Shown one piece after another: positions 1 to 6,797 of a stretch of DNA of 32,454 nucleotides (position 1 is the stretch's first letter; the number at the start of each line of letters is the position of its first letter). The stretch spans positions 4,904-37,357 of the forward strand of contig DBMM01000098.1 of the NCBI GenBank assembly GCA_002298925.1. The letters run 5' to 3'. The notes under the pieces are model-generated. The model was not told where the DNA came from. It searched no databases and worked only from the letters and a program-made list of their open reading frames with translations. Both the position numbers and the translations under genes were made by a program. This DNA comes from Geobacter sp. UBA698 (GTDB lineage Bacteria > Desulfobacterota > Desulfuromonadia > Geobacterales > Pseudopelobacteraceae).

Positions 1-569
1 ACATGCCGCTGCAGATTCTTCAGGTCCTGGGCTGACACCGGATCGTTGCTGATGAACTGCTCAGTCATGACTACTGCTCCCAGGTCAAAGGAGTAGGACT
101 CCTCGATGTGGGGTCCCAGGGCAGTGGTGATTTCCAGGCTGCCGCCTCCGATATCGAATACGGCATAATGATTGTCTCCCATGTCGAAATGCCGCTTGGC
201 AGAGACCATCGCCAGTTCCGCCTCCTCAAGGCCGGAGATGACCCTGATGGGACTTCCCAGCCGGTCGGAGAGGGCTTCCAGGACTTTTTCTCCGTTGTCC
301 GCACGACGCACTGCACTGGTGGCGATCGCTTCCACCACTGACACCTGCATGCCTTTGATCAGCTTGCTGAAGCGGGCGACAGCATCCTGCGCACGGATGG
401 CGGCCTGGGGTGATATGGAGCCGCTCCGGGCCAGCTGCTCTCCCAGCCGGACATTGTCCTTTTCGTCATCCAGCACCCGGAAGCCCCCCTGCTGATCAGC
501 TTCGACGATGATGCAGCGAATGGAGTTGGTGCCGATATCCAGTGCTGCCAGTTTTTTGGGTTTTGTCAC
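1..569 (-). CDS. ppx: Ppx/GppA family exopolyphosphatase / pppGpp phosphohydrolase, N-terminal part (cut by window edge)
   Basis: Seen: the first 189 codons of an ASKHA-fold phosphatase; the C-terminus lies beyond base 1. The start is GTG at 569, chosen because AGAGGT sits just upstream and the protein then opens with the phosphate-1 loop AALDIGTNSIRC typical of the family. The second phosphate loop, VFDIGGGSLEIT, follows near residue 140, and the region between (SAVRRADNG, SGLEEAELA) also fits. Known: Ppx/GppA enzymes cut terminal phosphate from polyphosphate chains or from pppGpp in the cytoplasm; which substrate dominates cannot be told from this fragment. It lies 149 bases downstream of a CHAD-domain gene and sixA on the same strand, which favours a polyphosphate role. 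Confidence 0.9.
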   Translation of the reverse strand, partial: MTKPKKLAALDIGTNSIRCIIVEADQQGGFRVLDDEKDNVRLGEQLARSGSISPQAAIRAQDAVARFSKLIKGMQVSVVEAIATSAVRRADNGEKVLEALSDRLGSPIRVISGLEEAELAMVSAKRHFDMGDNHYAVFDIGGGSLEITTALGPHIEESYSFDLGAVVMTEQFISNDPVSAQDLKNLQRH

Positions 570-669
570 TTATTACCTCTGTATGTGTAGCGGTTTCAAA
601 TCAGGGATGAAGACAAGTTGGCGAGGATCGGGACAACTCAGGCCTAATTGATGAAGCGAGAGCGGATCT

Positions 670-691
670 GCCCTGAACGCAGCCGAAGGGC
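670..691. repeat. Short interrupted palindrome in the CHAD-ppx gap
   Basis: In the gap between the CHAD gene and ppx (570-718) lies a 22-base imperfect palindrome, GCCCT...AGGGC with a CG-rich centre (CGAAGGGC on one side, GCCCTGAACG on the other). It resembles the short dispersed hairpins seen in intergenic DNA of many environmental bacteria. There is no T-run, so it is not an obvious terminator. No second copy was found in this window. Confidence 0.35.
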
Positions 692-718
692 CAACTCTGA
701 AAGCATCTTGATTGGGAA

Positions 719-1564
719 TCATGGATACATTTTAAATGTGTAGTCTGGGGGGTGTGCTGCGGCCAGTTCCAGAAAATGCGCCAGATGATGTGCCTTGTCC
801 TTCGCAAGCATTTCATGCGCCGTAGCCAGCTCTTTGTCCGGCAATTTCAGCGCTTCGCACAGCCCCTCGAACTCTACCATGTCATTCAGGTTTCCCAGCG
901 CGGTTTGATACTCCTTGAGACCGGCAATGGCGTCCCGGTAGTCCTGCCCGCTGATATGGGCCAGGGTCTCCAGCAGGTAGCGCCACTTCTTGACAGCTAT
1001 CCGGAATAAATGGCGTTCTTCCTCCTGTTCAGGCGCAGTGGCGGCAGGCAAGAGCTCGATCATCACCTGAAAGCGATGCTGCGCCTCTTCAGAAAGGTAG
1101 CCGGCAAATCCGCTCCCACTGCTGGCGCCGTTATCCTGCCCAGCCAGGTTGGCCACGGAATTCCTCAGCAGACCGTCAACCCATCCAAGCGGAAAATGCT
1201 GCAACAGCCGGGCCACAGACTTCATCTCCTCTTTCCGCAGCTTGACCAGGGCAGATGAAATAGCAGGCAGCTCGTGATCCGCAACACCGAAGTAGGCTTG
1301 CGCCTCATCGATGTTGCGCAATCTGCCCAGTTCGCGTGTTGTCTTCCGCATGGAGCGAACGATGCCCTTACGCATCTTGGGCGGGATGTAGGGGGAAAAC
1401 AGGCCCACGATGGCCCTTATCCGGCGCGAGGCGACCCGCAGGTCGTGGATGTCATCCATGTTTCTGTGCTTGAGGACTTCATCCCGCAGCTGCAGAAACT
1501 CGCTCCATTGTCCGTACAAGAAAGACCCGGCCCTGGAGCCGATGCCGGCTGCATGAAGCTTCAT
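719..1564 (-). CDS. CHAD-domain protein (polyphosphate-associated)
   Basis: A 281-residue protein that is almost all CHAD domain. It has the N-terminal histidine-bearing helix (DIHDLRVASRRIRA, about residues 38-51) and the later helix with basic residues (RIAVKKWRYLLETL, about residues 187-200), the conserved His/Arg/Lys-rich segments of the family. Known: CHAD domains are all-alpha, bind inorganic polyphosphate and often localise to polyphosphate granules; they commonly neighbour polyphosphate enzymes. Its ATG overlaps the sixA stop by one base (TAATG), so the two are translationally coupled, and ppx follows. No CYTH triphosphatase domain is fused to it. No signal peptide or membrane segment is seen, so it is probably cytoplasmic. 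Function beyond polyphosphate binding is not established. Confidence 0.88.
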   Translation of the reverse strand: MKLHAAGIGSRAGSFLYGQWSEFLQLRDEVLKHRNMDDIHDLRVASRRIRAIVGLFSPYIPPKMRKGIVRSMRKTTRELGRLRNIDEAQAYFGVADHELPAISSALVKLRKEEMKSVARLLQHFPLGWVDGLLRNSVANLAGQDNGASSGSGFAGYLSEEAQHRFQVMIELLPAATAPEQEEERHLFRIAVKKWRYLLETLAHISGQDYRDAIAGLKEYQTALGNLNDMVEFEGLCEALKLPDKELATAHEMLAKDKAHHLAHFLELAAAHPPDYTFKMYP

Positions 1565-2076
1565 TACGCTCCTGCGCCTCCGAATGCCTTTTTCAGTGAT
1601 GTAACCGGTTTTCGGCCGGGCACCTGGTACCCGATGAACTCGCCAGGCTTTGCCGGGTCCTTAAGCTTGATCGCCAGGCAGGCGCCTTTTTTCAGGGAGA
1701 GAGCTTCACTCCGCCCCAACAGCAGGGCCGCCAGCGCACCGAGCTGCGGTTCATGACCCACCAGCAGCACCCGGCTGGAGCCGTCCAGCGTGGCAAGGTA
1801 GGCGGCCACTTTGCCCGCTTCTTCTCCTGGCAGGAGCAGGGGAGAAACTTCAACCCGGTTCTTACGGCAGGCGTAGCGTGCCGCAAGCTCAGCGGTCTGT
1901 ACCGCACGGGGCAACGGACTGGTGATAGTCAATCTTGGCTTGGAACCCAATCCTGGGATTTTGCTGGCTGTTCGGATGGCATCTTTTCTTCCATTTTCGG
2001 TCAGGCAGCGCCATTCATCGATCTGGCCCTCGGCTCTTTCTTGTGCCTCGGCATGGCGGAAGATATAGATCAACAT
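1564..2076 (-). CDS. sixA: Phosphohistidine phosphatase SixA (histidine phosphatase superfamily)
   Basis: A 170-residue histidine-phosphatase-fold protein. The catalytic RHAEA (Arg7-His8) stands at the N-terminus, and the second catalytic His lies in LLVGHEPQLGAL in the C-terminal half; the short length without extra insertions is the SixA type. Known: SixA removes phosphate from phosphohistidine residues of histidine-containing phosphotransfer domains or of NPr-type proteins. The ATG at 2076 is preceded at good distance by GGGAGG. It is the first gene of a unit sixA-CHAD-ppx, and its stop overlaps the CHAD start. The physiological target in this organism is unknown; given the neighbours a role in phosphate or polyphosphate homeostasis is an inference. 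Confidence 0.88.
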   Translation of the reverse strand: MLIYIFRHAEAQERAEGQIDEWRCLTENGRKDAIRTASKIPGLGSKPRLTITSPLPRAVQTAELAARYACRKNRVEVSPLLLPGEEAGKVAAYLATLDGSSRVLLVGHEPQLGALAALLLGRSEALSLKKGACLAIKLKDPAKPGEFIGYQVPGRKPVTSLKKAFGGAGA

Positions 2077-2160
2077 AGCTTTTTCCTCCCTGGCTTTTTA
2101 AAAGAACTCCAGCCTGCAGCGGCTGTGATGCTGTATTACGCTATATGGCAATGCCCATTT

Positions 2161-2217
2161 ATTATACCCCAGGTTTATGGCAACCGTATTGCGGCCCTGT
2201 AATTATTTTGTTACAGG
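2161..2217 (-). promoter_or_regulatory. Candidate sixA promoter (-10) with upstream 7-bp dyad
   Basis: On the minus strand a perfect TATAAT (plus 2161-2166) lies about 85 bases before the sixA ATG, but no good -35 hexamer is found at 16-18 bases. About 30 bases further upstream is a perfect inverted repeat CCTGTAA-8-TTACAGG (2196-2217). A weak -35 plus an upstream dyad would fit activator-dependent expression; this is inference only. Confidence 0.35.
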
Positions 2218-2548
2218 TGCCGGATGCCAGCGAGACCGTTGGATCCCAGCGTGACACGTATCGTCACACTGCTCAATCAGAGCTCACGGCCTGTGAACCG
2301 GATTTAAACAGGACCCTAATCGGCTTCGAACTAGATCCATCTGGTACTCTTAACTCACTGATAATACGTATGGAGGTGGGTCAAGGCGCCGAAGCCGGGT
2401 CAAAGTTGGAAGCCGATTCACACATATGTAATAACATGTGTAATGGATTGTTTCGAAAGAAGGAGTGCTAGGGAGTAAGTGACACAGAGGATATGCTGCA
2501 GAAGCATGTGCTGAATAGCAGTCGCAACAAAAGTCGCAACAGGGCAAC
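2218..2548. other. Non-coding stretch between sixA and tRNA-fMet
   Basis: No convincing gene is seen on either strand; the short open frames here have no ribosome binding site and no recognisable sequence. It contains an interrupted dyad ACACAT-10-ATGTGT (2420-2441) and a direct repeat of GTCGCAACA at 2521-2529 and 2534-2541. Nothing matches the 3' end of the neighbouring tRNA, so there is no sign of an attachment-site duplication. Confidence 0.4.
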
Positions 2549-2582
2549 AAAAAAGGACTTAAGCAATTAAGCCTAAGTCCTT
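2549..2582 (-). terminator. Rho-independent terminator of tRNA-fMet
   Basis: On the minus strand, right after the tRNA, a 12-bp stem (2553-2564 with 2571-2582, one G-U pair) closes a 6-base loop and is followed by a run of T. It is positioned to end the single-gene tRNA transcript. Confidence 0.85.
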
Positions 2583-2591
2583 GTTGTTGTT

Positions 2592-2668
<77 letters not shown>

Positions 2669-2685
2669 TCAATTGAAGAATCCTA

Positions 2686-2714
2686 TTTATACTGGCATGT
2701 GCAACTTATGTCAA
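2686..2714 (-). promoter_or_regulatory. Consensus sigma-70 promoter of tRNA-fMet
   Basis: Minus strand: TTGACA (plus 2709-2714), exactly 17 bases, then TATAAA (plus 2686-2691), about 18 bases before the mature tRNA 5' end. This is a near-perfect housekeeping promoter and fits a strongly transcribed stable RNA. It sits within the space after the SPOR gene stop. Confidence 0.85.
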
Positions 2715-2747
2715 CAATAAAATGAGTACTATATGTTTTTTGTGCGC

Positions 2748-3551
2748 TTAATCTCGATCCGGTATGGCTATGGCCCCTTTGCCTAGTTTGGCGGCCAGTT
2801 CCTTGGCAGCCTCCTGGTCTAGTTTCTTGCCGACCCGCACGCGATACCAGATCCCTTTGTCACCCAGGTTGGATTCGTTGATGGTGACATTGTACCCTTT
2901 GGCTGAAAGCTTGCTCTTTGACGCTTCTGCTTCGGATTTGAGGCTGTAGGAGGCAACCTGTACGACAAAACTGCTGCTGACTTTTTGGGGCTTGGCGGCG
3001 GATTTTTCAGAGGCAGCCGGTTTGTCTGTATCCGTATTTTGCGAATCTTCTGGTTGCGGCTTTCGGGTGAGGTTGGATGGTATGGCGGCCTGGAGGGGAT
3101 GTTTTCCCTTGCCGTCACTGGAGTTGATGCCGCTGCCAAGTACGTTGCTCTGATGGCCGCTGGGCAGGGTCCTGTAGAAGCTGAGCGGCGGTTCGGGGGT
3201 TGTCTGGCCGTTGGGAGCGGCTTGTGATGTTGATGTTGCAGCTGCAGTCTGTGGTTGCTGAGCTGCTGGGGCTGGCTGAGCTGGAGGCTGGCTTTGCTTT
3301 GCCACCGGCGGGGCTGATTGGGGCTGATTGGGGCTGTTCTCCAGGCTGTTCTGTTCTGTTGCGGCCTGGAACGACTTTTTGGCGGAACGCTGGGATAAAA
3401 ACCAGCCTGTACCGAAGCCGGCCAGAAAGGTAAGCAGGCCGGTAACGATGACAATGGTCGTTATCAGGCCGGTCGGTTCCTTGCGGGGGCGGGCCTTGAT
3501 AGCCTGGCCGCCGATATAGGACTGTTTTGGTTCGCTGTAATCGATGCGCAT
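2748..3551 (-). CDS. Membrane-anchored SPOR-domain protein
   Basis: A 267-residue protein with a short basic cytoplasmic N-terminus, one transmembrane helix at about residues 28-52, a long Pro/Gln/Ala-rich low-complexity linker and a C-terminal SPOR domain (from about residue 193; FVVQVASYSLKSEAEASK ... WYRVRVGKKLD). Known: SPOR domains bind denuded glycan strands of septal peptidoglycan, and this topology (as in FtsN or DedD) places the domain in the periplasm at the division site. Start: the ATG at 3551 has GGAG at good distance and lies 10 bases after the argS stop; an in-frame start 39 bases earlier would run into argS and lacks support. Low similarity is expected in the linker, so it is not named ftsN. 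Confidence 0.85.
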   Translation of the reverse strand: MRIDYSEPKQSYIGGQAIKARPRKEPTGLITTIVIVTGLLTFLAGFGTGWFLSQRSAKKSFQAATEQNSLENSPNQPQSAPPVAKQSQPPAQPAPAAQQPQTAAATSTSQAAPNGQTTPEPPLSFYRTLPSGHQSNVLGSGINSSDGKGKHPLQAAIPSNLTRKPQPEDSQNTDTDKPAASEKSAAKPQKVSSSFVVQVASYSLKSEAEASKSKLSAKGYNVTINESNLGDKGIWYRVRVGKKLDQEAAKELAAKLGKGAIAIPDRD

Positions 3552-3561
3552 AGGGACTCCG

Positions 3562-5253
3562 TTACATCCGTTCAGGTGCTGAAATTCCAAGGATGGAAAG
3601 AGCGTTTTTAATGGTCTGGGCGGTGCGTTTGAGCAGGTACAGCCGCGCCCTGGTCAGGGCCGGGTCTTCGCCGATGACACGGTTTTTGTTGTAGAAACTG
3701 TGAAAACAGCCGGCCAGCTCGGTCAGGTAGTAGGTCAGCCGGTGCGGTTCGAACTGCAGTGCGCTTTCGTCAACGGTTTCCGGCAGGGCGGACAGCAGTT
3801 TGACGAGTTGCAGCTCTTCGGGCGTCTCCAGCATGGCGATGTCCTGCAGAGCCGGCTGCTGTGGAGCAGAGAACCCTTTTTCGGCCGCATTCTCGAAGAT
3901 GCTGCAGATGCGGGCGTGGGCATACTGGACATAATAAACCGGGTTGTCGGGCGACTGCTCCTTGGCCAGGTCGATGTCGAATACGAGCTGGGAGTCGGGC
4001 TTGCGCATGATGAAGAAGAAGCGGGTGGCGTCACGGCCGACTTCATCGATCAGGTCCCGCAGGGTGACATAGCTGCCGGCGCGCTTAGATATCTTGACCT
4101 CCTCGCCGCCGCGCATGACCGTGACCATCTGATGCAGGACGTACTCGGGCCACCCCTGGGGGATGCCGCGCTTTAGGGCCTGCAGACCGGCGCGCACCCG
4201 TGTGATGGTACTGTGGTGGTCGGAGCCCTGTTCATTGATGACCCTAGTGAAGCCGCGCTCCCATTTTTCCAGGTGATAGGCGATGTCGGGCACGAAGTAG
4301 GTGTAGCCGCCATCACTCTTGCGCATGACCCGGTCCTTGTCGTCACCGAAAGACGTGGTTCGCAGCCAGAGGGCGCCGTCCTGTTCGTAGGAGTAGCCGT
4401 TTTCAGCGAGCAGTCTGACCACGTCATCCACCCTTCCGCTCTGGTAGAGGCTCGACTCCAGGGTGAACACGTCGAAGTGCACATCAAAGGCTTTCAGGTC
4501 CAGATCCTGTTCACGGCGCAGGCAGGCTACGGCAAATTCGCGGATGGCCTCGAGATCCTGGGGATCTCCCAGGGCAGTAACATGCCGGTCGTCGGCGTCC
4601 ACTGTTTCCTTGGCCAGATAGGAGCGGGCCACATCCTTGATATACTCGCCCTGATAACCGTCGGCCGGCCAGCTGGGGTCATCGGGCTCGATGCCCAGGC
4701 AGCGGGCCTGCACCGAAAGGGCCAGGTTGCTGATCTGCTGGCCGGCGTCATTGTAGTAGAATTCGCGGGTCACATCCCAGCCACTGGCGCTGAGCAGGCG
4801 GCAGATCGTGTCCCCGATGGCCGCACCGCGGCCGTGGCCGATATGCAGCGGTCCGGTCGGGTTGGCACTGACAAATTCCACCTGGATTTTTCTGCCGGCG
4901 CCGGTTGAGGTCCGGCCGAAATCGTCACCCAGTGACTCTATTTCCAGCAGGGTGGACTGCCAGGCTGACGGTGCCACGAAAAAATTGATGAAGCCCGGGC
5001 CGGCTATGTCAGTTTTTGCCAGCAGGCCGTGGCCGTTGCCGAGATGGCGCAGGATGATCTCCGCCACCTGACGGGGCGTCTTGCGCTCGTTTTTGGCCAT
5101 CTGCATGGCGATGTTGCAGGAGAAGTCGCCATGTTCCGGGTTGGCGGGCGTGCCGATGGTGACAGCCGGTAAGGGGGAGGAGACAAGTTCGGCCGCGGAG
5201 ACGGCGGACTGCAGGGCGGTTTCCACAAGAGTAGCTATTCGGTTGCGCATCAT
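3562..5253 (-). CDS. argS: Arginyl-tRNA synthetase
   Basis: 563 residues, normal for bacterial class I ArgRS. Domains in order: the N-terminal Add-1 domain (residues 1 to about 110), the Rossmann catalytic domain with the HIGH motif (GPLHIGHGRGA, His137-His140), a degenerate KMSKS-type loop (VKISKRAGSYV), and the C-terminal anticodon-binding DALR domain ending in ISAPERM. Reaction: charges tRNA-Arg with arginine using ATP. The start at 5253 overlaps the stop of a 56-codon ORF by four bases (ATGA); a second in-frame ATG follows immediately. The SPOR gene follows after 10 bases, so the three are likely co-transcribed. Confidence 0.97.
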   Translation of the reverse strand: MMRNRIATLVETALQSAVSAAELVSSPLPAVTIGTPANPEHGDFSCNIAMQMAKNERKTPRQVAEIILRHLGNGHGLLAKTDIAGPGFINFFVAPSAWQSTLLEIESLGDDFGRTSTGAGRKIQVEFVSANPTGPLHIGHGRGAAIGDTICRLLSASGWDVTREFYYNDAGQQISNLALSVQARCLGIEPDDPSWPADGYQGEYIKDVARSYLAKETVDADDRHVTALGDPQDLEAIREFAVACLRREQDLDLKAFDVHFDVFTLESSLYQSGRVDDVVRLLAENGYSYEQDGALWLRTTSFGDDKDRVMRKSDGGYTYFVPDIAYHLEKWERGFTRVINEQGSDHHSTITRVRAGLQALKRGIPQGWPEYVLHQMVTVMRGGEEVKISKRAGSYVTLRDLIDEVGRDATRFFFIMRKPDSQLVFDIDLAKEQSPDNPVYYVQYAHARICSIFENAAEKGFSAPQQPALQDIAMLETPEELQLVKLLSALPETVDESALQFEPHRLTYYLTELAGCFHSFYNKNRVIGEDPALTRARLYLLKRTAQTIKNALSILGISAPERM

Positions 5254-5420
5254 TGTTGGGGGGATTCCTTGGTGTCGGTCGGTTTTTCGGTGTTTTCATC
5301 GTTGTCCCTGATGCTGACATCACGTGAAAAATCGGGGCAGCGCGCGCCTCCGTCGGAAACTGAGAAACGCTTATTGCAGTTCTCGCGCCAGGCGCAGATG
5401 GCACAGTTTTGTCGTGGCAT
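5250..5420 (-). CDS. Small cysteine-containing protein, translationally coupled to argS
   Basis: 56 codons, not recognised as a named family. It begins MPRQNCAICAWRENC and has four cysteines (C-x2-C-x5-C, then a fourth about 15 residues later in GARCPD), a pattern that could bind a metal ion such as zinc. The C-terminal half is polar and acidic, rich in Asp, Glu, Thr, Pro and Gln. Support for being real: an AGGA ribosome site about 10 bases before the ATG, and an ATGA overlap with the argS start. No signal peptide or membrane segment is seen. Function unknown; a role with the synthetase is only suggested by the coupling. Confidence 0.65.
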   Translation of the reverse strand: MPRQNCAICAWRENCNKRFSVSDGGARCPDFSRDVSIRDNDENTEKPTDTKESPQQ

Positions 5421-5445
5421 GATCTTGATCCTGTTGAATTATTTT

Positions 5446-5559
5446 AGCGCCGGATTTGAGGTTGTAACCTGGCGCCGGGGAGAAAGCGAAGAAGGCATAG
5501 TCTTGCTATGAGGAGGAGCTTTCGACGGGACAATTCGGCTGGCGCTCAGCTGCGGCGCT
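5446..5559. repeat. Dispersed hairpin repeat, copy 1 (ftsB-like to small-ORF gap)
   Basis: A 114-base intergenic element bounded by AGCGCCG / CGGCGCT inverted ends. Inside is a hairpin CATAG-TCTTG-CTATG (5496-5510) flanked by purine-rich sequence and by an outer stem GAAAGC (5482-5487) / GCTTTC (5518-5523). Read on the minus strand, its core GCTCCTC..CATA..TATGCCTTC matches the core of the element at 13078-13197. A second small dyad AGGTT-GT-AACCT is at 5459-5470. Confidence 0.5.
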
Positions 5560-5561
5560 GT

Positions 5562-5855
5562 TTACTTTTTTTCCTGGGGGAACTGGTAAATGACCTCATT
5601 GCTGCGCACCAGCCCGAAATCCTTGCGGGCAATGCTTTCCATATAGCGGCGGTCAGTCCTGAGCGCTATGATTTCACGCTTGAGTTTTTCGTTGTTTTCA
5701 CGGGATTCGGTCAGTTGTCCATCGATTTTCTGCTTGTCCTGCTTCAGTTCGTAAATGCGCAAAAGCCCCTTATCGCCGAAAACAGTGAAAAAGAGGATAA
5801 AGGCGAGGCATCCCGCTGCAATCACATACATCTTTTTCTGTAGGCGCAGCTTCAA
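5562..5855 (-). CDS. FtsB/DivIC-like septum formation initiator
   Basis: About 97 residues in the FtsB layout: a short basic cytoplasmic tail (LKLRLQKKM), one transmembrane helix (YVIAAGCLAFILFFTVFG), a periplasmic coiled coil (IYELKQDKQKIDGQL ... NNEKLKREIIALR) and a C-terminal segment YMESIARKDFGLVRSNEVIYQF, the conserved family signature. Known: FtsB acts with FtsL and FtsQ to activate septal peptidoglycan synthesis. Start: a TTG at 5855 is preferred because AAGGTG, overlapping the stop of the preceding uxs gene, is well placed; TTG codons at 5873 and 5885 are alternatives that would give up to 10 more residues. Confidence 0.82.
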   Translation of the reverse strand: MKLRLQKKMYVIAAGCLAFILFFTVFGDKGLLRIYELKQDKQKIDGQLTESRENNEKLKREIIALRTDRRYMESIARKDFGLVRSNEVIYQFPQEKK

Positions 5856-5859
5856 TCGG

Positions 5860-6795
5860 TCACCTTCTGGCAATGCGAGCGGCAAAATATGCGGCAGTTG
5901 TGCGCAGCCCGTCCTCCAGGGCTACGGTCGGTTTCCAGCCCAGTTTTTCTCCGGCCAGGGTGATGTCCGGCTGACGCTGCTTCGGGTCATCCTGGGGCAG
6001 CGGCTTGTATACGATACTGGAACATGAGTTTGTTATTGTAACAATTTTTTCGGCAAACTCAAGGATTGAGTTTTCGGTCGGATTGCCCAGGTTGACCGGC
6101 CCGATGAAGTTGGCGCACTCCATCATGCGGATCATCCCCTCCACCAGGTCGGAAACGAAACAGAAGGAGCGGGTCTGGGAGCCGTCGCCGTACATGGTGA
6201 TGTCTTCATTGCGCAGCGCCTGCAGGATGAAATTGGAGACAACCCGGCCGTCGTTCTCTGCCATGCGCGGGCCGTAGGTGTTGAAGATGCGGATGATGCG
6301 GATGTCGACACCGTTCTGGCGGTGGTAGTCCATCATCAGGGTCTCGGCCACCCGTTTGCCCTCGTCGTAGCAGCTGCGGATGCCGATCGGATTGACGTTG
6401 CCCCAGTAGCCTTCAATCTGGGGATGGATCTGGGGGTCGCCGTAGACCTCCGAGGTGGAGGCCTGCAGGATGCGGGCCTTGACCCGTTTGGCCATGCCGA
6501 GCATGTTGATGGTGCCCATGACGCTGGTCTTGACGGTCTTGACCGGGTTGTACTGGTAGTGGACCGGTGAGGCGGGGCAGGCGAGGTTGTAGATGCGGTC
6601 CACCTCCAGGAGGATCGGCTCGACGATGTCGTGACGGATCACCTCGAAGCGATGGTTGTCCATCAGGTGGATGATGTTGTCCTTGGAGCCGGTGAAGAAG
6701 TTGTCCAGGCAGATGACGTCATGCCCTTCGTCCAGCAGACGTTCGCAGAGGTGAGAACCGATGAAGCCGGCGCCGCCGGTGACCAGAATGCGCAT
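5860..6795 (-). CDS. uxs: UDP-glucuronate decarboxylase (UDP-xylose synthase), extended SDR family
   Basis: 311 residues. The Rossmann NAD-binding motif GGAGFIGS is at residues 7-14, the catalytic Thr/Ser region QASTSEVYGD at 111-120, and Tyr143/Lys147 in SCYDEGKR form the SDR catalytic pair. The segment YNLACPASPVHYQ is characteristic of UXS rather than of epimerases. Reaction: UDP-glucuronate to UDP-xylose plus CO2 through a 4-keto intermediate. The gene starts two bases after the UDP-glucose dehydrogenase stop, so substrate-producing and substrate-using enzymes are encoded in order; the product probably feeds exopolysaccharide or lipopolysaccharide. It has its own GGGAG ribosome site. Confidence 0.93.
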   Translation of the reverse strand: MRILVTGGAGFIGSHLCERLLDEGHDVICLDNFFTGSKDNIIHLMDNHRFEVIRHDIVEPILLEVDRIYNLACPASPVHYQYNPVKTVKTSVMGTINMLGMAKRVKARILQASTSEVYGDPQIHPQIEGYWGNVNPIGIRSCYDEGKRVAETLMMDYHRQNGVDIRIIRIFNTYGPRMAENDGRVVSNFILQALRNEDITMYGDGSQTRSFCFVSDLVEGMIRMMECANFIGPVNLGNPTENSILEFAEKIVTITNSCSSIVYKPLPQDDPKQRQPDITLAGEKLGWKPTVALEDGLRTTAAYFAARIARR

Positions 6796-6797
6796 GA

